Source: a virus. From it: a stretch of DNA of 24,910 nt. The stretch is from positions 1 through 24,910 of the IMG/VR virus record IMGVR_UViG_3300021963_000614. One strand, written 5' to 3'. The notes under the pieces were generated by a model. The model did not search any database and was not told the DNA's origin. It saw nothing but the letters and a program-made list of their open reading frames with translations. Of this stretch, positions 1 to 6,295 are shown piece after piece. Within the stretch, counting starts at the first letter, position 1; the number at the start of each line of letters is the position of its first letter. The translations under genes and the position numbers were made by a program.

Positions 1-214
1 ATACCCAAGATAGAGCGTCCATTTGTCCTTCCCAATACTTACGCTCCATAGAATCCATTGCTTCCTCTGTGTACTCTTCTTGCTCTACGGCAGCATTGTA
101 TTCTTTTTCAGCCTCATACATGAGGTTCTTAAGTTCGCCATGGAGGATGTCAGTTCCTGATTCTCCAAGGTCAACGAGTTTCTGTAGGTGTGGTGCTAGT
201 TCTGTAGTTATCAT
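1..214 (-). CDS. hypothetical protein, 3' end outside window
   Basis: Seventy-one codons are visible before the gene runs off the left edge. The product starts MITTELAPHLQKLVD and is acidic and Glu-rich, with a helical, possibly coiled-coil character in the middle (YEAEKEYNAAVEQEEY). I do not recognise the family. Its ATG overlaps the stop of the upstream gene as ATGA, so it is the last visible member of the coupled operon that starts at 1160. A TATACT hexamer (221-226) lies exactly 6 nt before the ATG, so it could also be made from a leaderless transcript. Confidence 0.75.
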   Translation of the reverse strand, partial: MITTELAPHLQKLVDLGESGTDILHGELKNLMYEAEKEYNAAVEQEEYTEEAMDSMERKYWEGQMDALSWV

Positions 215-411
215 TTCTCTAGTATACCCTCTGCCACTGACAAAATATGGCGGGTAGCAAGAGATTGACCTGACACATGATTATACTCAAAGTCTAACTC
301 AGTATAATCTTTAGAGGCAGGGTCAAGGCTCTCCATCTGATTAGAGATATCCTCTAGGTCCTGCTCTAGGCTGATGATGTGTATCTTTAGATATTCTATT
401 AATGTGTTCAT
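211..411 (-). CDS. small hypothetical protein (66 aa)
   Basis: The product is an acidic 66-residue protein that starts MNTLIEYLKIHIISLEQDLED. The first 30 residues look like an amphipathic or coiled-coil helix with regular Leu/Ile spacing. No family is recognised. It sits in the coupled operon between a zinc-ribbon protein and the partial gene at the window edge. TATAAT (418-423) lies 6 nt upstream of the ATG, inside the end of the preceding gene, which suggests an extra leaderless start. Confidence 0.75.
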   Translation of the reverse strand: MNTLIEYLKIHIISLEQDLEDISNQMESLDPASKDYTELDFEYNHVSGQSLATRHILSVAEGILEK

Positions 412-414
412 ATA

Positions 415-642
415 TTAATTATACGGGTTTGAGTTGATTTTGACAAGCCTTCTTGGTGTGATGTTGCTCACAGGCAGGCTTTCTCCACTAGGTCCGTATA
501 CCGTTGCATCTGAGGATCCAACATTAGTTAGATTAGGAGATCCACATGAGCACCAGCCACGGTAGTCAGTTAGATCCTTCAGGGTAGTGACCTCAGTAAG
601 GGCATCACAATCATTACATACATAATCATACTTAGTCCACAT
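415..642 (-). CDS. small zinc-ribbon protein (75 aa)
   Basis: The N-terminal half has two Cys pairs, CNDC (residues 9-12) and CSCGS (31-35), separated by about 20 residues. This is the layout of a small treble-clef or FmdB-like zinc ribbon. The C-terminal half is Ser/Pro/Asn-rich and probably unstructured. The start overlaps the previous gene by 11 nt. Zinc binding is inferred from Cys spacing alone, and the target (nucleic acid or protein) is unknown. Confidence 0.75.
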   Translation of the reverse strand: MWTKYDYVCNDCDALTEVTTLKDLTDYRGWCSCGSPNLTNVGSSDATVYGPSGESLPVSNITPRRLVKINSNPYN

Positions 643-784
643 ATGAGTCCTCTAATACTTCATAAGTCATATTATCAGCCATGGAGGTATCCATAAAGTC
701 ATTTATCCATGAATCCATACTAGAGATAAACTCTTCTTCAGTATACTCATTGTCGAATGTAAACTGTATTGTTATTTGTTTCAT
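632..784 (-). CDS. small acidic hypothetical protein (50 aa)
   Basis: The product starts MKQITIQFTFDNEYTEEEF and is strongly acidic, with an N-terminal beta strand and then a helix. Its ATG overlaps the stop of the upstream gene as TAATG and its end overlaps the next gene by 11 nt, so it fits a translationally coupled operon. No family is recognised. The tight coupling and plausible composition support a real gene. Confidence 0.65.
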   Translation of the reverse strand: MKQITIQFTFDNEYTEEEFISSMDSWINDFMDTSMADNMTYEVLEDSYVD

Positions 785-945
785 TATTCCCCCCAATATT
801 CTAAAATAGTATTAAGTGTAGTATGGATACGACAATCACAGTCTTCTCCACCCATGTTATCCATAAAATCTAAATGAGAATAATTAGCCTCATAGATTTC
901 TGTTACGAGTTCGTCTATTGTATATGGTTTGAGTGTTTGGGTCAT
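784..945 (-). CDS. small hypothetical protein (53 aa)
   Basis: The product starts MTQTLKPYTIDELVTEIYE and contains a CDC motif at residues 36-38. The start overlaps the stop of the 942-1160 gene (ATGA) and the stop overlaps the next start (TAATG), so it lies in the middle of a coupled operon. Family unknown. Confidence 0.65.
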   Translation of the reverse strand: MTQTLKPYTIDELVTEIYEANYSHLDFMDNMGGEDCDCRIHTTLNTILEYWGE

Positions 946-1160
946 GCCATTTCCTTTTCATAAGCAGGTAGTGAGGTTACTGTTAATTCTAGCATTTGAG
1001 CAGGGTATTGGTCAAGTACCCAATTAAGAGCCTGGCCAGCAGTATCAAAATCAGACACACACCTACTAGTGCCATAGTCTTGTATATTAACTTCCCAGCA
1101 GTCAACACCACCAGGAGATACGGAGTATTCCATCTCATAGATTTCTACATTTAGGGTCAT
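942..1160 (-). CDS. small hypothetical protein (72 aa), first gene of left-edge operon
   Basis: The product starts MTLNVEIYEMEYSVSPGG and has a beta-rich N-terminus and an alpha-helical C-terminus. No family is recognised. It is preceded by a canonical promoter, TTGACA (1190-1195) with a 17-nt spacer and TACAAT (1167-1172). The ATG begins only 6 nt after the -10 hexamer, so the mRNA is probably leaderless. It heads an operon of six visible genes running to the left edge with stop/start overlaps. Confidence 0.8.
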   Translation of the reverse strand: MTLNVEIYEMEYSVSPGGVDCWEVNIQDYGTSRCVSDFDTAGQALNWVLDQYPAQMLELTVTSLPAYEKEMA

Positions 1161-1166
1161 AGATTA

Positions 1167-1195
1167 ATTGTAGCAAGTTTGGGGAAAAATGTCAA
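1167..1195 (-). promoter_or_regulatory. sigma70-type promoter, leaderless
   Basis: On the minus strand TTGACA, 17 nt and TACAAT are followed after 6 nt by the ATG at 1160. Both hexamers are near consensus. Confidence 0.75.
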
Positions 1196-1260
1196 GCCTT
1201 CGTAATTAAATTTTGGGAAAAATATAGGCTGATCGTAAAGTTATTTTAACAAAAATGTTG

Positions 1261-1321
1261 TGTGATATAAATCACAGCCCCCGAGGATTTTAAAAAGCGG
1301 GAGCAGTTTTAAATCATGCTC
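1261..1321. promoter_or_regulatory. intergenic control module: CRP-like site, CCCCGAGG box, hairpin
   Basis: TGTGATATAAATCACA (1261-1276) matches the CRP/GlxR consensus TGTGA-N6-TCACA exactly. It abuts CCCCCGAGGATTTT (1278-1291) and a hairpin, GAGCA (1301-1305) with TGCTC (1317-1321). The hairpin lies 23 nt beyond the stop of the upstream operon. The same order of parts recurs in other left-arm gaps. Confidence 0.6.
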
Positions 1322-1343
1322 AGGATTTATTAGTAGCCCCCTA

Positions 1344-1763
1344 CTAAATGTCTACTCTGTCAACACTGGATGACAAGTAAGTAACTTCTTCACCATATGA
1401 AACTGAATCAAAATCAATTTCATATATTGCATTCTTTGCTTCTTCTTCATTCCGTGCATTGACTGTAATTGAATATTGAACTTCTACTTCAACCTCAAAT
1501 TCTTTTGTCAAATCGAATCCGCAAATGTTTGCAATTTCTTCTGCTTGTGATTCTGTAATGTCATTAGATTCTAATGATTCCAAGGTCCACTCTTGCATTT
1601 CATTACGCATACGGTTACGCTCTGCAGCCTCTGTATACGAACGTTGTGTTACTTTTTGAATGTGCTCTTCAAGTTGAACAATGCGTTCATCCTTTTGTGC
1701 TATCTGAGACTTAAGAAAGTCTTCTGTTGCGTGTACTACTGGTGTTTCTGTTGTTTGGTCCAT
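1344..1763 (-). CDS. hypothetical protein with coiled coil (139 aa)
   Basis: Residues about 15-60 form a charged coiled coil (QIAQKDERIVQLEEHIQK). After a linker come a Glu-rich helix and a beta-like C-terminus with alternating Glu/Val (KEFEVEVEVQYSITV). The whole is strongly acidic. The family is not recognised. It is probably a single-gene transcript: a promoter lies at 1795-1824 and a hairpin beyond the stop at 1301-1321. Confidence 0.8.
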   Translation of the reverse strand: MDQTTETPVVHATEDFLKSQIAQKDERIVQLEEHIQKVTQRSYTEAAERNRMRNEMQEWTLESLESNDITESQAEEIANICGFDLTKEFEVEVEVQYSITVNARNEEEAKNAIYEIDFDSVSYGEEVTYLSSSVDRVDI

Positions 1764-1794
1764 GGGGGCCTCTTTCTGTTAGTTGGTTAATTTA

Positions 1795-1824
1795 ATTGTA
1801 CTGCATTGGACTGACAAATGTCAA
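1795..1824 (-). promoter_or_regulatory. promoter with TGTCAG-N10-TACAAT
   Basis: Minus strand: TTGACA (1819-1824), then TGTCAG (1811-1816), 10 nt, and TACAAT (1795-1800). It shows how the TGTCAG box sits inside a sigma70 spacer of 18 nt. Confidence 0.7.
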
Positions 1825-2322
1825 TTACCAAGATGATGAATAATAAAATGATAACTTATCTACTTCAGGCAGAGCGAAGATACGCTCTAACTGTTCAATA
1901 GTATTTTCTAAATCTCTCCAATACCATTGGTCAATATCTGTGCTACCAAAGAAAAATCCTTCTCGTGGTGGTAGCAGGCTAGGGTCTTTAGTTTCTAGTG
2001 AGTGCTTACATAGAGCAAGCAGTTCTATTAATTTATCTTGTGAGACATAGTATTCTCCGCAGTTATCATTACCATTTTGGACTTCTCTTACGAACCAAGA
2101 GTGAATCTGATTAGCCTTACGCCAATAGGCACAAGTTACCTCTACGCTTGCTCCATAGATATCTGTTGCGACATCTGTTAGTTGTGTTAGTTCCATTAGG
2201 TCATTGAACTGTGGATATACGGCTTCAGGTGAAGAATAAGATAATTCATCATTCTCCTGTAGTGCTTGCCAATTTACTTTCGCTAGGTGCTTTCTAGCAT
2301 TTAGATACATATCTAATCCCAT
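1825..2322 (-). CDS. conserved phage protein of the MGLDMYL / YWRKANQIH family (165 aa)
   Basis: The product begins MGLDMYLNARKHL, has the block YWRKANQIHSWFV near residues 65-77, then NCGEYYVS, and later GFFFGSTDIDQWYW. From memory these blocks mark a small protein that recurs in phages and some bacterial accessory regions, without an assigned function. At 165 residues it appears full length. It is transcribed from a TGTCAG-type promoter at 2356-2377. Inference: a soluble early accessory protein. The role is unknown. Confidence 0.8.
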   Translation of the reverse strand: MGLDMYLNARKHLAKVNWQALQENDELSYSSPEAVYPQFNDLMELTQLTDVATDIYGASVEVTCAYWRKANQIHSWFVREVQNGNDNCGEYYVSQDKLIELLALCKHSLETKDPSLLPPREGFFFGSTDIDQWYWRDLENTIEQLERIFALPEVDKLSFYYSSSW

Positions 2323-2355
2323 TGGGGGCTTCCTTCTTTCTGTTTGTTTCTTTTA

Positions 2356-2377
2356 ATTATACTAGGGGGGTCTGACA
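2356..2377 (-). promoter_or_regulatory. promoter with TGTCAG-N10-TATAAT
   Basis: Minus strand: TTTGTCAG, a 10-nt C-rich spacer and TATAAT, upstream of the gene starting at 2322. Confidence 0.7.
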
Positions 2378-2383
2378 AATTGG

Positions 2384-2528
2384 TGATAGGGGTAGGCACC
2401 TAGATTAGTTTGAAACCCACCCCTATCAGATCCCCAAGGGACTTTCGCAGAAAGATCAACACAATTCGATTTTGTGTCGCAGTCTGCCTTGAACGCAGGG
2501 GATAATGAGTGGGGCTTTTACACCCCAC
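2384..2528 (-). ncRNA. possible structured untranslated RNA or long 3' UTR
   Basis: This gene-free stretch follows the stop at 2541. It holds a GTGGGG/CCCCAC hairpin (2509-2514 with 2523-2528), an ACACAA/TTGTGT hairpin near 2458-2478, a CTTTC/GAAAG hairpin near 2442-2454, and a long-range 10-bp pairing of TGATAGGGGT (2384-2393) with ACCCCTATCA (2419-2428). So many arms in 150 nt suggest a structured transcript, but no known RNA family is recognised. It could be a terminator plus regulatory leader of the next gene. Confidence 0.35.
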
Positions 2529-2540
2529 CCAATTATCTAA

Positions 2541-2963
2541 TTAGAGATAACGAGCAACTGCTTGATAAGTTGAAGTAGAAACTACTTCCTCATCTGTCAT
2601 CTTTAGGATACGGATAGCGTTAGACATTTCCTCTTTCATCTCATTGTAGTTGTGTCTGTGGATTACCTCAAAATCCTTTTCAGGTTCAGCAGGGAAGTCT
2701 GAGCCTTTCGTCTTGATGTCAAAATCAACATTGAGAGTTTCGTTCCAAGAACGGAAGTTGGTTCTGATGTTCTCAGCCTTGCCAAATTGAGCAACTGCCC
2801 ATTTCGCAATTTCTTTCTGCCACTTCTCATAAGCCTTCTGATACTTTGCTTCGTTCTCATCTTGCTTCTTGAAATTAGCCTCTAGTTCTGCTAACTTTGT
2901 TTCTAGTGCGTTGATAACTCTCTGTGTAGGTATCTTTACGCTAATTGCTTTTCCTCTTGCCAT
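2541..2963 (-). CDS. hypothetical protein with N-terminal coiled coil (140 aa)
   Basis: The N-terminus is basic (MARGKAISVKIPTQR). It is followed by a long charged helix, residues about 17-60, that is Lys/Glu/Ala-rich with Trp residues (KWQKEIAKWAV). The C-terminal part ends in a short helix. No family is recognised. The start codon follows an AAAAGGAAAAAG Shine-Dalgarno-like run, and a TGTCAG-type promoter lies at 2999-3020. Confidence 0.8.
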   Translation of the reverse strand: MARGKAISVKIPTQRVINALETKLAELEANFKKQDENEAKYQKAYEKWQKEIAKWAVAQFGKAENIRTNFRSWNETLNVDFDIKTKGSDFPAEPEKDFEVIHRHNYNEMKEEMSNAIRILKMTDEEVVSTSTYQAVARYL

Positions 2964-2998
2964 TGGGTCTTTTTCCTTTTCTTTTAGTTGGGGGTTCT

Positions 2999-3020
2999 AT
3001 CATAGCACTTTGCTCTGACA
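2999..3020 (-). promoter_or_regulatory. promoter with TGTCAG-N10-TATGAT
   Basis: Minus strand: ATTGTCAG, a 10-nt spacer and TATGAT, upstream of the gene starting at 2963. Confidence 0.65.
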
Positions 3021-3030
3021 ATTTGGGAGG

Positions 3031-3055
3031 TGAGCAGTTTTAGTAGTCATACTCA
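3031..3055 (-). terminator. operon-end hairpin
   Basis: TGAG(C)A with a facing TNCTCA arm starts 25 nt past the stop of the 3080-3244 gene. It is the weakest of a family of similar hairpins (one mismatch in the stem) that follow left-arm operons. There is no U-tract, so termination is uncertain. Confidence 0.4.
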
Positions 3056-3079
3056 GGACTTTTCCTATTTAGTTAGGAA

Positions 3080-3244
3080 TTACTTTGCTGTCCAAGTTGT
3101 ATAGCGAGTTGCGCCATTGACATCTAGGGCTACACGAACATTACCATTGGCTAGTGGTGTAATCTCCTTGATTACTCCTGTGACCTTTGACTTCTGTGTG
3201 GTGTAGGTGTCGCCTACTTTGTAAGTTGCGGTTGCTACTGACAT
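3080..3244 (-). CDS. small beta-rich protein, paralogue of 3343-3513 (54 aa)
   Basis: The product has an SH3/KOW-like look: YKVGDTYTTQKSKVTGVI, then NGNVRVALDVNGATRYTTWTAK. It aligns over its whole length with the next gene upstream (shared pattern Y-x-[VI]-G-D-x-[YF]-T-T-x-K-x-x-[VI]-T-G). The start is preceded by GAAAGAAGGAAACA, a clear ribosome-binding site. Function unknown. A nucleic-acid-binding beta barrel is a guess from the fold pattern. Confidence 0.75.
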   Translation of the reverse strand: MSVATATYKVGDTYTTQKSKVTGVIKEITPLANGNVRVALDVNGATRYTTWTAK

Positions 3245-3283
3245 TGTTTCCTTCTTTCTGTTAGGTTTTTTGCTTACTGTATA

Positions 3284-3312
3284 ATTATGACATTTCTTGG
3301 TAAAAATGTCAA
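3284..3312 (-). promoter_or_regulatory. sigma70-type promoter
   Basis: Minus strand: TTGACA, 17 nt and CATAAT, upstream of the gene starting at 3244. Confidence 0.65.
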
Positions 3313-3342
3313 ATCTATTTTGAGATTTCTCAAATAGTGAGA

Positions 3343-3513
3343 TTACTTGCTGGTCTTGACCATAGCCAAACGGCGTGAGCCATTTGCTAGAACTAGACTA
3401 ACTCTGGTAAGTTTATTAGACATTGGCTCAAAACTAGCAATACGACCTGTAATGCCTGTCTTGCTTGTCGTGAATAAATCACCAATTTGGTAGGTGTATC
3501 CTCCAAGGGTCAT
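3343..3513 (-). CDS. small beta-rich protein, paralogue of 3080-3244 (56 aa)
   Basis: The product starts MTLGGYTYQIGDLFTTSKTG and ends in NGSRRLAMVKTSK. It is clearly homologous to the 54-residue neighbour downstream, so the pair arose by tandem duplication. The start has an AAAGGA ribosome-binding site and its own canonical promoter at 3543-3571. Function unknown. Confidence 0.75.
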   Translation of the reverse strand: MTLGGYTYQIGDLFTTSKTGITGRIASFEPMSNKLTRVSLVLANGSRRLAMVKTSK

Positions 3514-3542
3514 TGTGTTCCTTTCGTTGTGGGGTTTTGCTT

Positions 3543-3571
3543 ACTATACAATTTTAGCAGAAAAATGTCAA
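3543..3571 (-). promoter_or_regulatory. sigma70-type promoter
   Basis: Minus strand: TTGACA, 17 nt and TATAGT. The spacer begins TTTTT, as in the sister promoters at 3284-3312 and 1167-1195. Confidence 0.75.
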
Positions 3572-3653
3572 AAATACAAATCCTGCCCCTAGTTTGGGTG
3601 TGACAATAATTACATCGTAAAAGGGTGTTTTAACTTGACAAATTGTATTTGCG

Positions 3654-3669
3654 CCCCCGAGGATTTTTT
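3654..3669. repeat. CCCCGAGG intergenic box
   Basis: CCCCCGAGGATTTTTT lies directly beyond the 3' end of the tRNA gene. It is one of about eleven copies of the CCYCGRGG box in left-arm gaps. Confidence 0.55.
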
Positions 3670-3670
3670 G

Positions 3671-3746
3671 CGATTCCGACGGGATTTGAACCCGTGATCT
3701 CTACAGTGACAGTGTAGCGATTTAAACCAGACTAATCTACGGAACC
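3671..3746 (-). tRNA. tRNA-Asp(GTC)
   Basis: A full cloverleaf reads on the minus strand. The acceptor stem is GGTTCCG/CGGAATC with one G-U pair. The D arm is GATT/AATC. The anticodon stem CTACA/TGTAG encloses the loop CTGTCAC (anticodon GTC), and the T arm is ACGGG-TTCAAAT-CCCGT. The discriminator base is G, as expected for tRNA-Asp. CCA is not encoded. It lies 52 nt after the DUF932 gene and may be co-transcribed with it. Confidence 0.95.
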
Positions 3747-3752
3747 AATTGG

Positions 3753-3775
3753 TGAGCAGTTTTTATTCTTGCTCA
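3753..3775 (-). terminator. operon-end hairpin
   Basis: TGAGCA (3753-3758) pairs with TGCTCA (3770-3775), 24 nt past the DUF932 stop and just before the tRNA. It is the same sequence family as the hairpins at 1301-1321 and 8984-9006. There is no U-tract in the direction of transcription. Confidence 0.45.
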
Positions 3776-3798
3776 GGAATCTTTATTTAGTTTTTTTG

Positions 3799-4815
3799 TT
3801 ATGCAATCTGCAAAACATTTTGCACAACTTTTAGCAAACGATTTTTTTCTGCATTGATAGCAGGGTCAAAACCACTTGCTGAAGCAAGAATTGATTCGTT
3901 AGAACCACCTCTTGCAGACCTGTGCCAATCTAGGCGTTCAGTTAATGCATTGAAAGCACCCCAAGCGTTTCCAGCAATCATGCCGTTAAATTCGCCTGTA
4001 TAGATGTCATTGATAACATCAACCTTGTTTTCCCACTTCTTGAAAGCACCCTTAGAATCTTTTTCAGGCTTAGGGTATGCAGCAAGAATGATGTCATTGA
4101 ATTGCTTAGCATTGACTTCTTTTTCAATCATAGCCTTAGCCATAAGGTCAAAAGAATCCATATACTTATGAGCAAGACCCAAAGTTTCACGAGCAACGGC
4201 AACCTTACCAGAAGCGGTCTGAGTGTGGCGAATCTTGAAAGATTGCTTGACACCATTCTTTTTCTTAGTAGTGTTTAGTGCAAGATTGAGAGTGTTAGCA
4301 CACACAACACGAACAGGTGTAATGCTTGCTTGAATAGCGATTGAGCCGTCATGTGATGTGTTAATAAGTAAATAAGTTTTTACCTTATCTGCAACACCAT
4401 TTGGGTCAAGAATTGTTTCACGCTCTAATGCTAATGCACCAAACACGACACGACCACCCTTGATTGAGCCAGCAGTTTCCCAACGCCCGCCACCATCAAG
4501 AATATTATCACCAAATGAAAATAAATCTTCATTTTGCATAACATGATAACGCTCACCAACGACACCAAGAATGTCTGTCTGTGTGTTATCAGTAGGGTTA
4601 GTGCGAAGCACATATTGATAATTTTTGTCGCTTGTTAGATGTGAGGGGGTTTCTAAATCCTCTAAGCGAACATTCCAATTAGAAAGATTTGCTAGGTCTA
4701 GCATTTCTTTTGTAGTTTTTTCTTCAGTGAATACAGTGCCAAGACCATGCCAAGCAGGTTCTCTGAAAGAAGCGAATGAAGCAACGCCGTTTTGCGTTTC
4801 TAGTTCATGAGCCAT
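3799..4815 (-). CDS. DUF932 phage/plasmid-like protein (338 aa)
   Basis: The product matches the DUF932 (TIGR03299 'phage/plasmid-like') family. Family-typical stretches are REPAWHGLGTVF near the start, GVVGERYHVMQNEDLFSF, GGGRWETAGSIKGGRVVFGAL and SITPVRVVCANTLNLAL, with a helical C-terminal third. The family is widespread on phages and plasmids and its function is not firmly known. The start is MAHELE at 4815, which has a GAAGGAG ribosome-binding site. A longer frame to 4872 overlaps the promoter (4844-4865) and is rejected. The length is usual for the family. Confidence 0.9.
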   Translation of the reverse strand: MAHELETQNGVASFASFREPAWHGLGTVFTEEKTTKEMLDLANLSNWNVRLEDLETPSHLTSDKNYQYVLRTNPTDNTQTDILGVVGERYHVMQNEDLFSFGDNILDGGGRWETAGSIKGGRVVFGALALERETILDPNGVADKVKTYLLINTSHDGSIAIQASITPVRVVCANTLNLALNTTKKKNGVKQSFKIRHTQTASGKVAVARETLGLAHKYMDSFDLMAKAMIEKEVNAKQFNDIILAAYPKPEKDSKGAFKKWENKVDVINDIYTGEFNGMIAGNAWGAFNALTERLDWHRSARGGSNESILASASGFDPAINAEKNRLLKVVQNVLQIA

Positions 4816-4843
4816 TTTTTCTCCTTCGTTAGTTATTTCTTTA

Positions 4844-4865
4844 AGTATAGCAGGATAGGCTGACA
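4844..4865 (-). promoter_or_regulatory. promoter with TGTCAG-N10-TATACT
   Basis: Minus strand: TTTGTCAG, 10 nt and TATACT, with TTTGCA as a weak -35 at 18-nt spacing, upstream of the DUF932 gene. Confidence 0.7.
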
Positions 4866-4939
4866 AATGCAAATCAGGGTAATTAGATATGGGATAAATT
4901 GGACATTTTCATAAACTACGGCGTGTCGACTTGACAAAG

Positions 4940-4971
4940 TTATCCACAGGCCCCCGAGGATTTTGCGGGGG
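4940..4971. promoter_or_regulatory. DnaA box next to CCCCGAGG hairpin
   Basis: A perfect DnaA box, TTATCCACA (4940-4948), is followed by CCCCCGAGGATTTT (4951-4964). CCCCCG (4951-4956) can pair with CGGGGG (4966-4971) in a hairpin. It lies between the DUF932 promoter and the end of the Gp88-like operon. Confidence 0.55.
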
Positions 4972-4979
4972 GATCTGAA

Positions 4980-5051
4980 TTAATTCCCAGCAGAACCCAT
5001 AAAAGATAATAGAACAATTAGCACCATTAAAACATAGAACCAATTACTCAC
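4980..5051 (-). CDS. possible single-pass membrane peptide (23 aa)
   Basis: A GTG-initiated frame encodes MSNWFYVLMVLIVLLSFMGSAGN, almost entirely one hydrophobic segment. It starts 7 nt beyond the Gp88-like stop, and the ribosome-binding site is weak (GAGA). It resembles in style the 33-residue membrane peptide at 9018-9119. At this length a chance frame is quite possible. Confidence 0.3.
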   Translation of the reverse strand: MSNWFYVLMVLIVLLSFMGSAGN

Positions 5052-5057
5052 AGTATC

Positions 5058-5780
5058 TCATTTCTTACTAGATGAAAAAATTATGTCGCTCTTAGAGTAT
5101 ACACAAAGAGAGCAAGAAACGCAAGCGGAGCCATTAGTTGAGATAAGTGGAATTTGTTTATTATTCTCAGGACACTTAGCAGCAGGCTTACCAATCATTT
5201 CTTTTATGTCTGCCTTACCAGTAGCAAAATTCTTAGCAAGGTACGCCATTCGAATTCCACTATTAACTTTTAAGTCTACTGCGGTTTTGACATTCTCGCT
5301 ATCTGCAGAAAAGTATAGGCTAAGATTATCAATACCCTTGAGCATTAGAGCAGCGGAAGCCACACGAGTGTACACCCAGAATTGGACATCAGTATTATTT
5401 AAGATTACGTATTGCCATGCACGTGTATAGGTATCGTTAAAAAAGTCGCCGTCCCAGTGGATACGGAATAACTTAGGAGCGTCTTTCTTTTCACAATCTT
5501 TCTTAAAATCTGCAATCATATTTTCAATTAGGTCCACCATAGTGGGCTCATCTGCATTGCGTAGCAATTCCCAATTGTGTAATAGATTAGTTTTTACTGC
5601 AGGGAACAGTCTTTCAAGTTTTCCTGCGTAGCAAACCATTTCACAAACACTAGTGGCACCAGGGCACGAGAAAGCCTTTCCAGCAGGTAATCCAAAAGTG
5701 TTGGCAATTGCTGCCTGTTTTCCATTTTTTGTGACAAGGTTAGCCACCTTTCTATCTTTAGAGCGTTTTAGTTGGGTCAT
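5058..5780 (-). CDS. Gp88-like Cys-rich phage protein (240 aa)
   Basis: The product resembles the 'gene product 88' family (PF17338) of actinobacteriophages, recognised from memory. It has an N-terminal CPGATSVCEMVCYAGK cluster (C-x5-C-x3-C), a central RIHWDGDFFNDTYTRAW block and a C-terminal Cys group (CPENN, then CVSCSLC). Seven or more conserved-looking cysteines suggest a metal or Fe-S site, though this is inference. The start has only a weak ribosome-binding site (AGGACCCCCTATG). A 45-residue gene ends 8 nt upstream, and a TGTCAG promoter lies inside that gene's 3' end. Confidence 0.75.
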   Translation of the reverse strand: MTQLKRSKDRKVANLVTKNGKQAAIANTFGLPAGKAFSCPGATSVCEMVCYAGKLERLFPAVKTNLLHNWELLRNADEPTMVDLIENMIADFKKDCEKKDAPKLFRIHWDGDFFNDTYTRAWQYVILNNTDVQFWVYTRVASAALMLKGIDNLSLYFSADSENVKTAVDLKVNSGIRMAYLAKNFATGKADIKEMIGKPAAKCPENNKQIPLISTNGSACVSCSLCVYSKSDIIFSSSKK

Positions 5781-5788
5781 AGGGGGTC

Positions 5789-5926
5789 CTACTTTCTTTC
5801 TTTAATTATAGCGTTAGGGTCTGACAATTTTTTTCTATTGTAGGTTTTCTTTGAAGGCACGGCAGAGGCAGCGTTGGAGCGTCGTAATTCCATTAGTCTG
5901 CGTAATTCCTCTGGTGTTTTTTTCAT
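5789..5926 (-). CDS. small basic protein (45 aa)
   Basis: The product starts MKKTPEELRRLMELRRSNAA and is Arg/Lys-rich throughout, with a helical first half. It is preceded by TTGACA, 17 nt and TAAGAT, and its ATG comes only 5 nt after the -10, so its transcript is probably leaderless. It ends just before the Gp88-like gene, whose promoter it contains. Family unknown. Confidence 0.6.
   Translation of the reverse strand: MKKTPEELRRLMELRRSNAASAVPSKKTYNRKKLSDPNAIIKERK
5805..5826 (-). promoter_or_regulatory. promoter with TGTCAG-N10-TATAAT
   Basis: Minus strand: TTGTCAG, 10 nt and TATAAT, upstream of the Gp88-like gene and inside the 45-codon gene. Confidence 0.65.
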
Positions 5927-5931
5927 ACTTA

Positions 5932-5960
5932 ATCTTATCATAAATCACTAAAAATGTCAA
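5932..5960 (-). promoter_or_regulatory. sigma70-type promoter, leaderless
   Basis: Minus strand: TTGACA, 17 nt and TAAGAT, with the ATG of the 45-codon gene 5 nt further on. Confidence 0.7.
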
Positions 5961-5969
5961 AACCCCCAG

Positions 5970-6020
5970 TGTGATCAATATCACAGGCCTCGGGGATTTT
6001 AGCAGTTTTATATCATGCTA
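5970..6020. promoter_or_regulatory. control module: CRP-like site, CCTCGGGG box, hairpin
   Basis: TGTGATCAATATCACA (5970-5985) is a perfect CRP/GlxR-type palindrome. CCTCGGGGATTTT (5988-6000) and a TAGCA/TGCTA hairpin (6000-6020) follow. The hairpin starts 12 nt past the stop at 6032. Confidence 0.6.
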
Positions 6021-6031
6021 AGGATATTTGT

Positions 6032-6295
6032 TTATACTGCTAAGAAATCATCCATGCCACCAAAAATAAGTAGCAAGAATATAAAACTTGCATGAACTAT
6101 TGCAATAGTTAATCCTGCAATTGCAAGACCTCTACCTCTATTCCAATTTGAACCATTTCTCTTAAATTGATTAAGTGCTATTGGGCTAAAGATAAAAGCC
6201 ATTGGAGTAATAGTAAGTGCAAGAACAAAACCTGCAATTGCAAATCCGTTCCATGGCAATACTGAAGGGTCAGGCTGTCTTTCGTTGGGTGTCAT
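6032..6295 (-). CDS. DUF4190-like two-helix membrane protein (87 aa)
   Basis: Two hydrophobic segments (about residues 16-38 and 58-80) flank a basic loop, FKRNGSNWNRGRGLAIAGL. The pattern FAIAGFVLAL...PIALNQFKR...GRGLAIAGLTIAI fits the DUF4190 family, which is common in actinobacterial membrane proteins. It probably sits in the host membrane. Its ATG overlaps the stop of the PH-like gene as TAATG, so the two are co-translated. Confidence 0.75.
   Translation of the reverse strand: MTPNERQPDPSVLPWNGFAIAGFVLALTITPMAFIFSPIALNQFKRNGSNWNRGRGLAIAGLTIAIVHASFIFLLLIFGGMDDFLAV

Noticed and set aside
2440-2480. Second tRNA (T-arm-like TTCGATT loop)
   Set aside because: A CACAA-TTCGATT-TTGTG arm is present, but no acceptor stem or 7-nt anticodon loop can be placed at the right spacing.
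5083-5430. Plus-strand gene opposite the Gp88-like protein
   Set aside because: It lies fully inside a well-supported minus-strand gene with conserved Cys motifs and has no ribosome-binding site.
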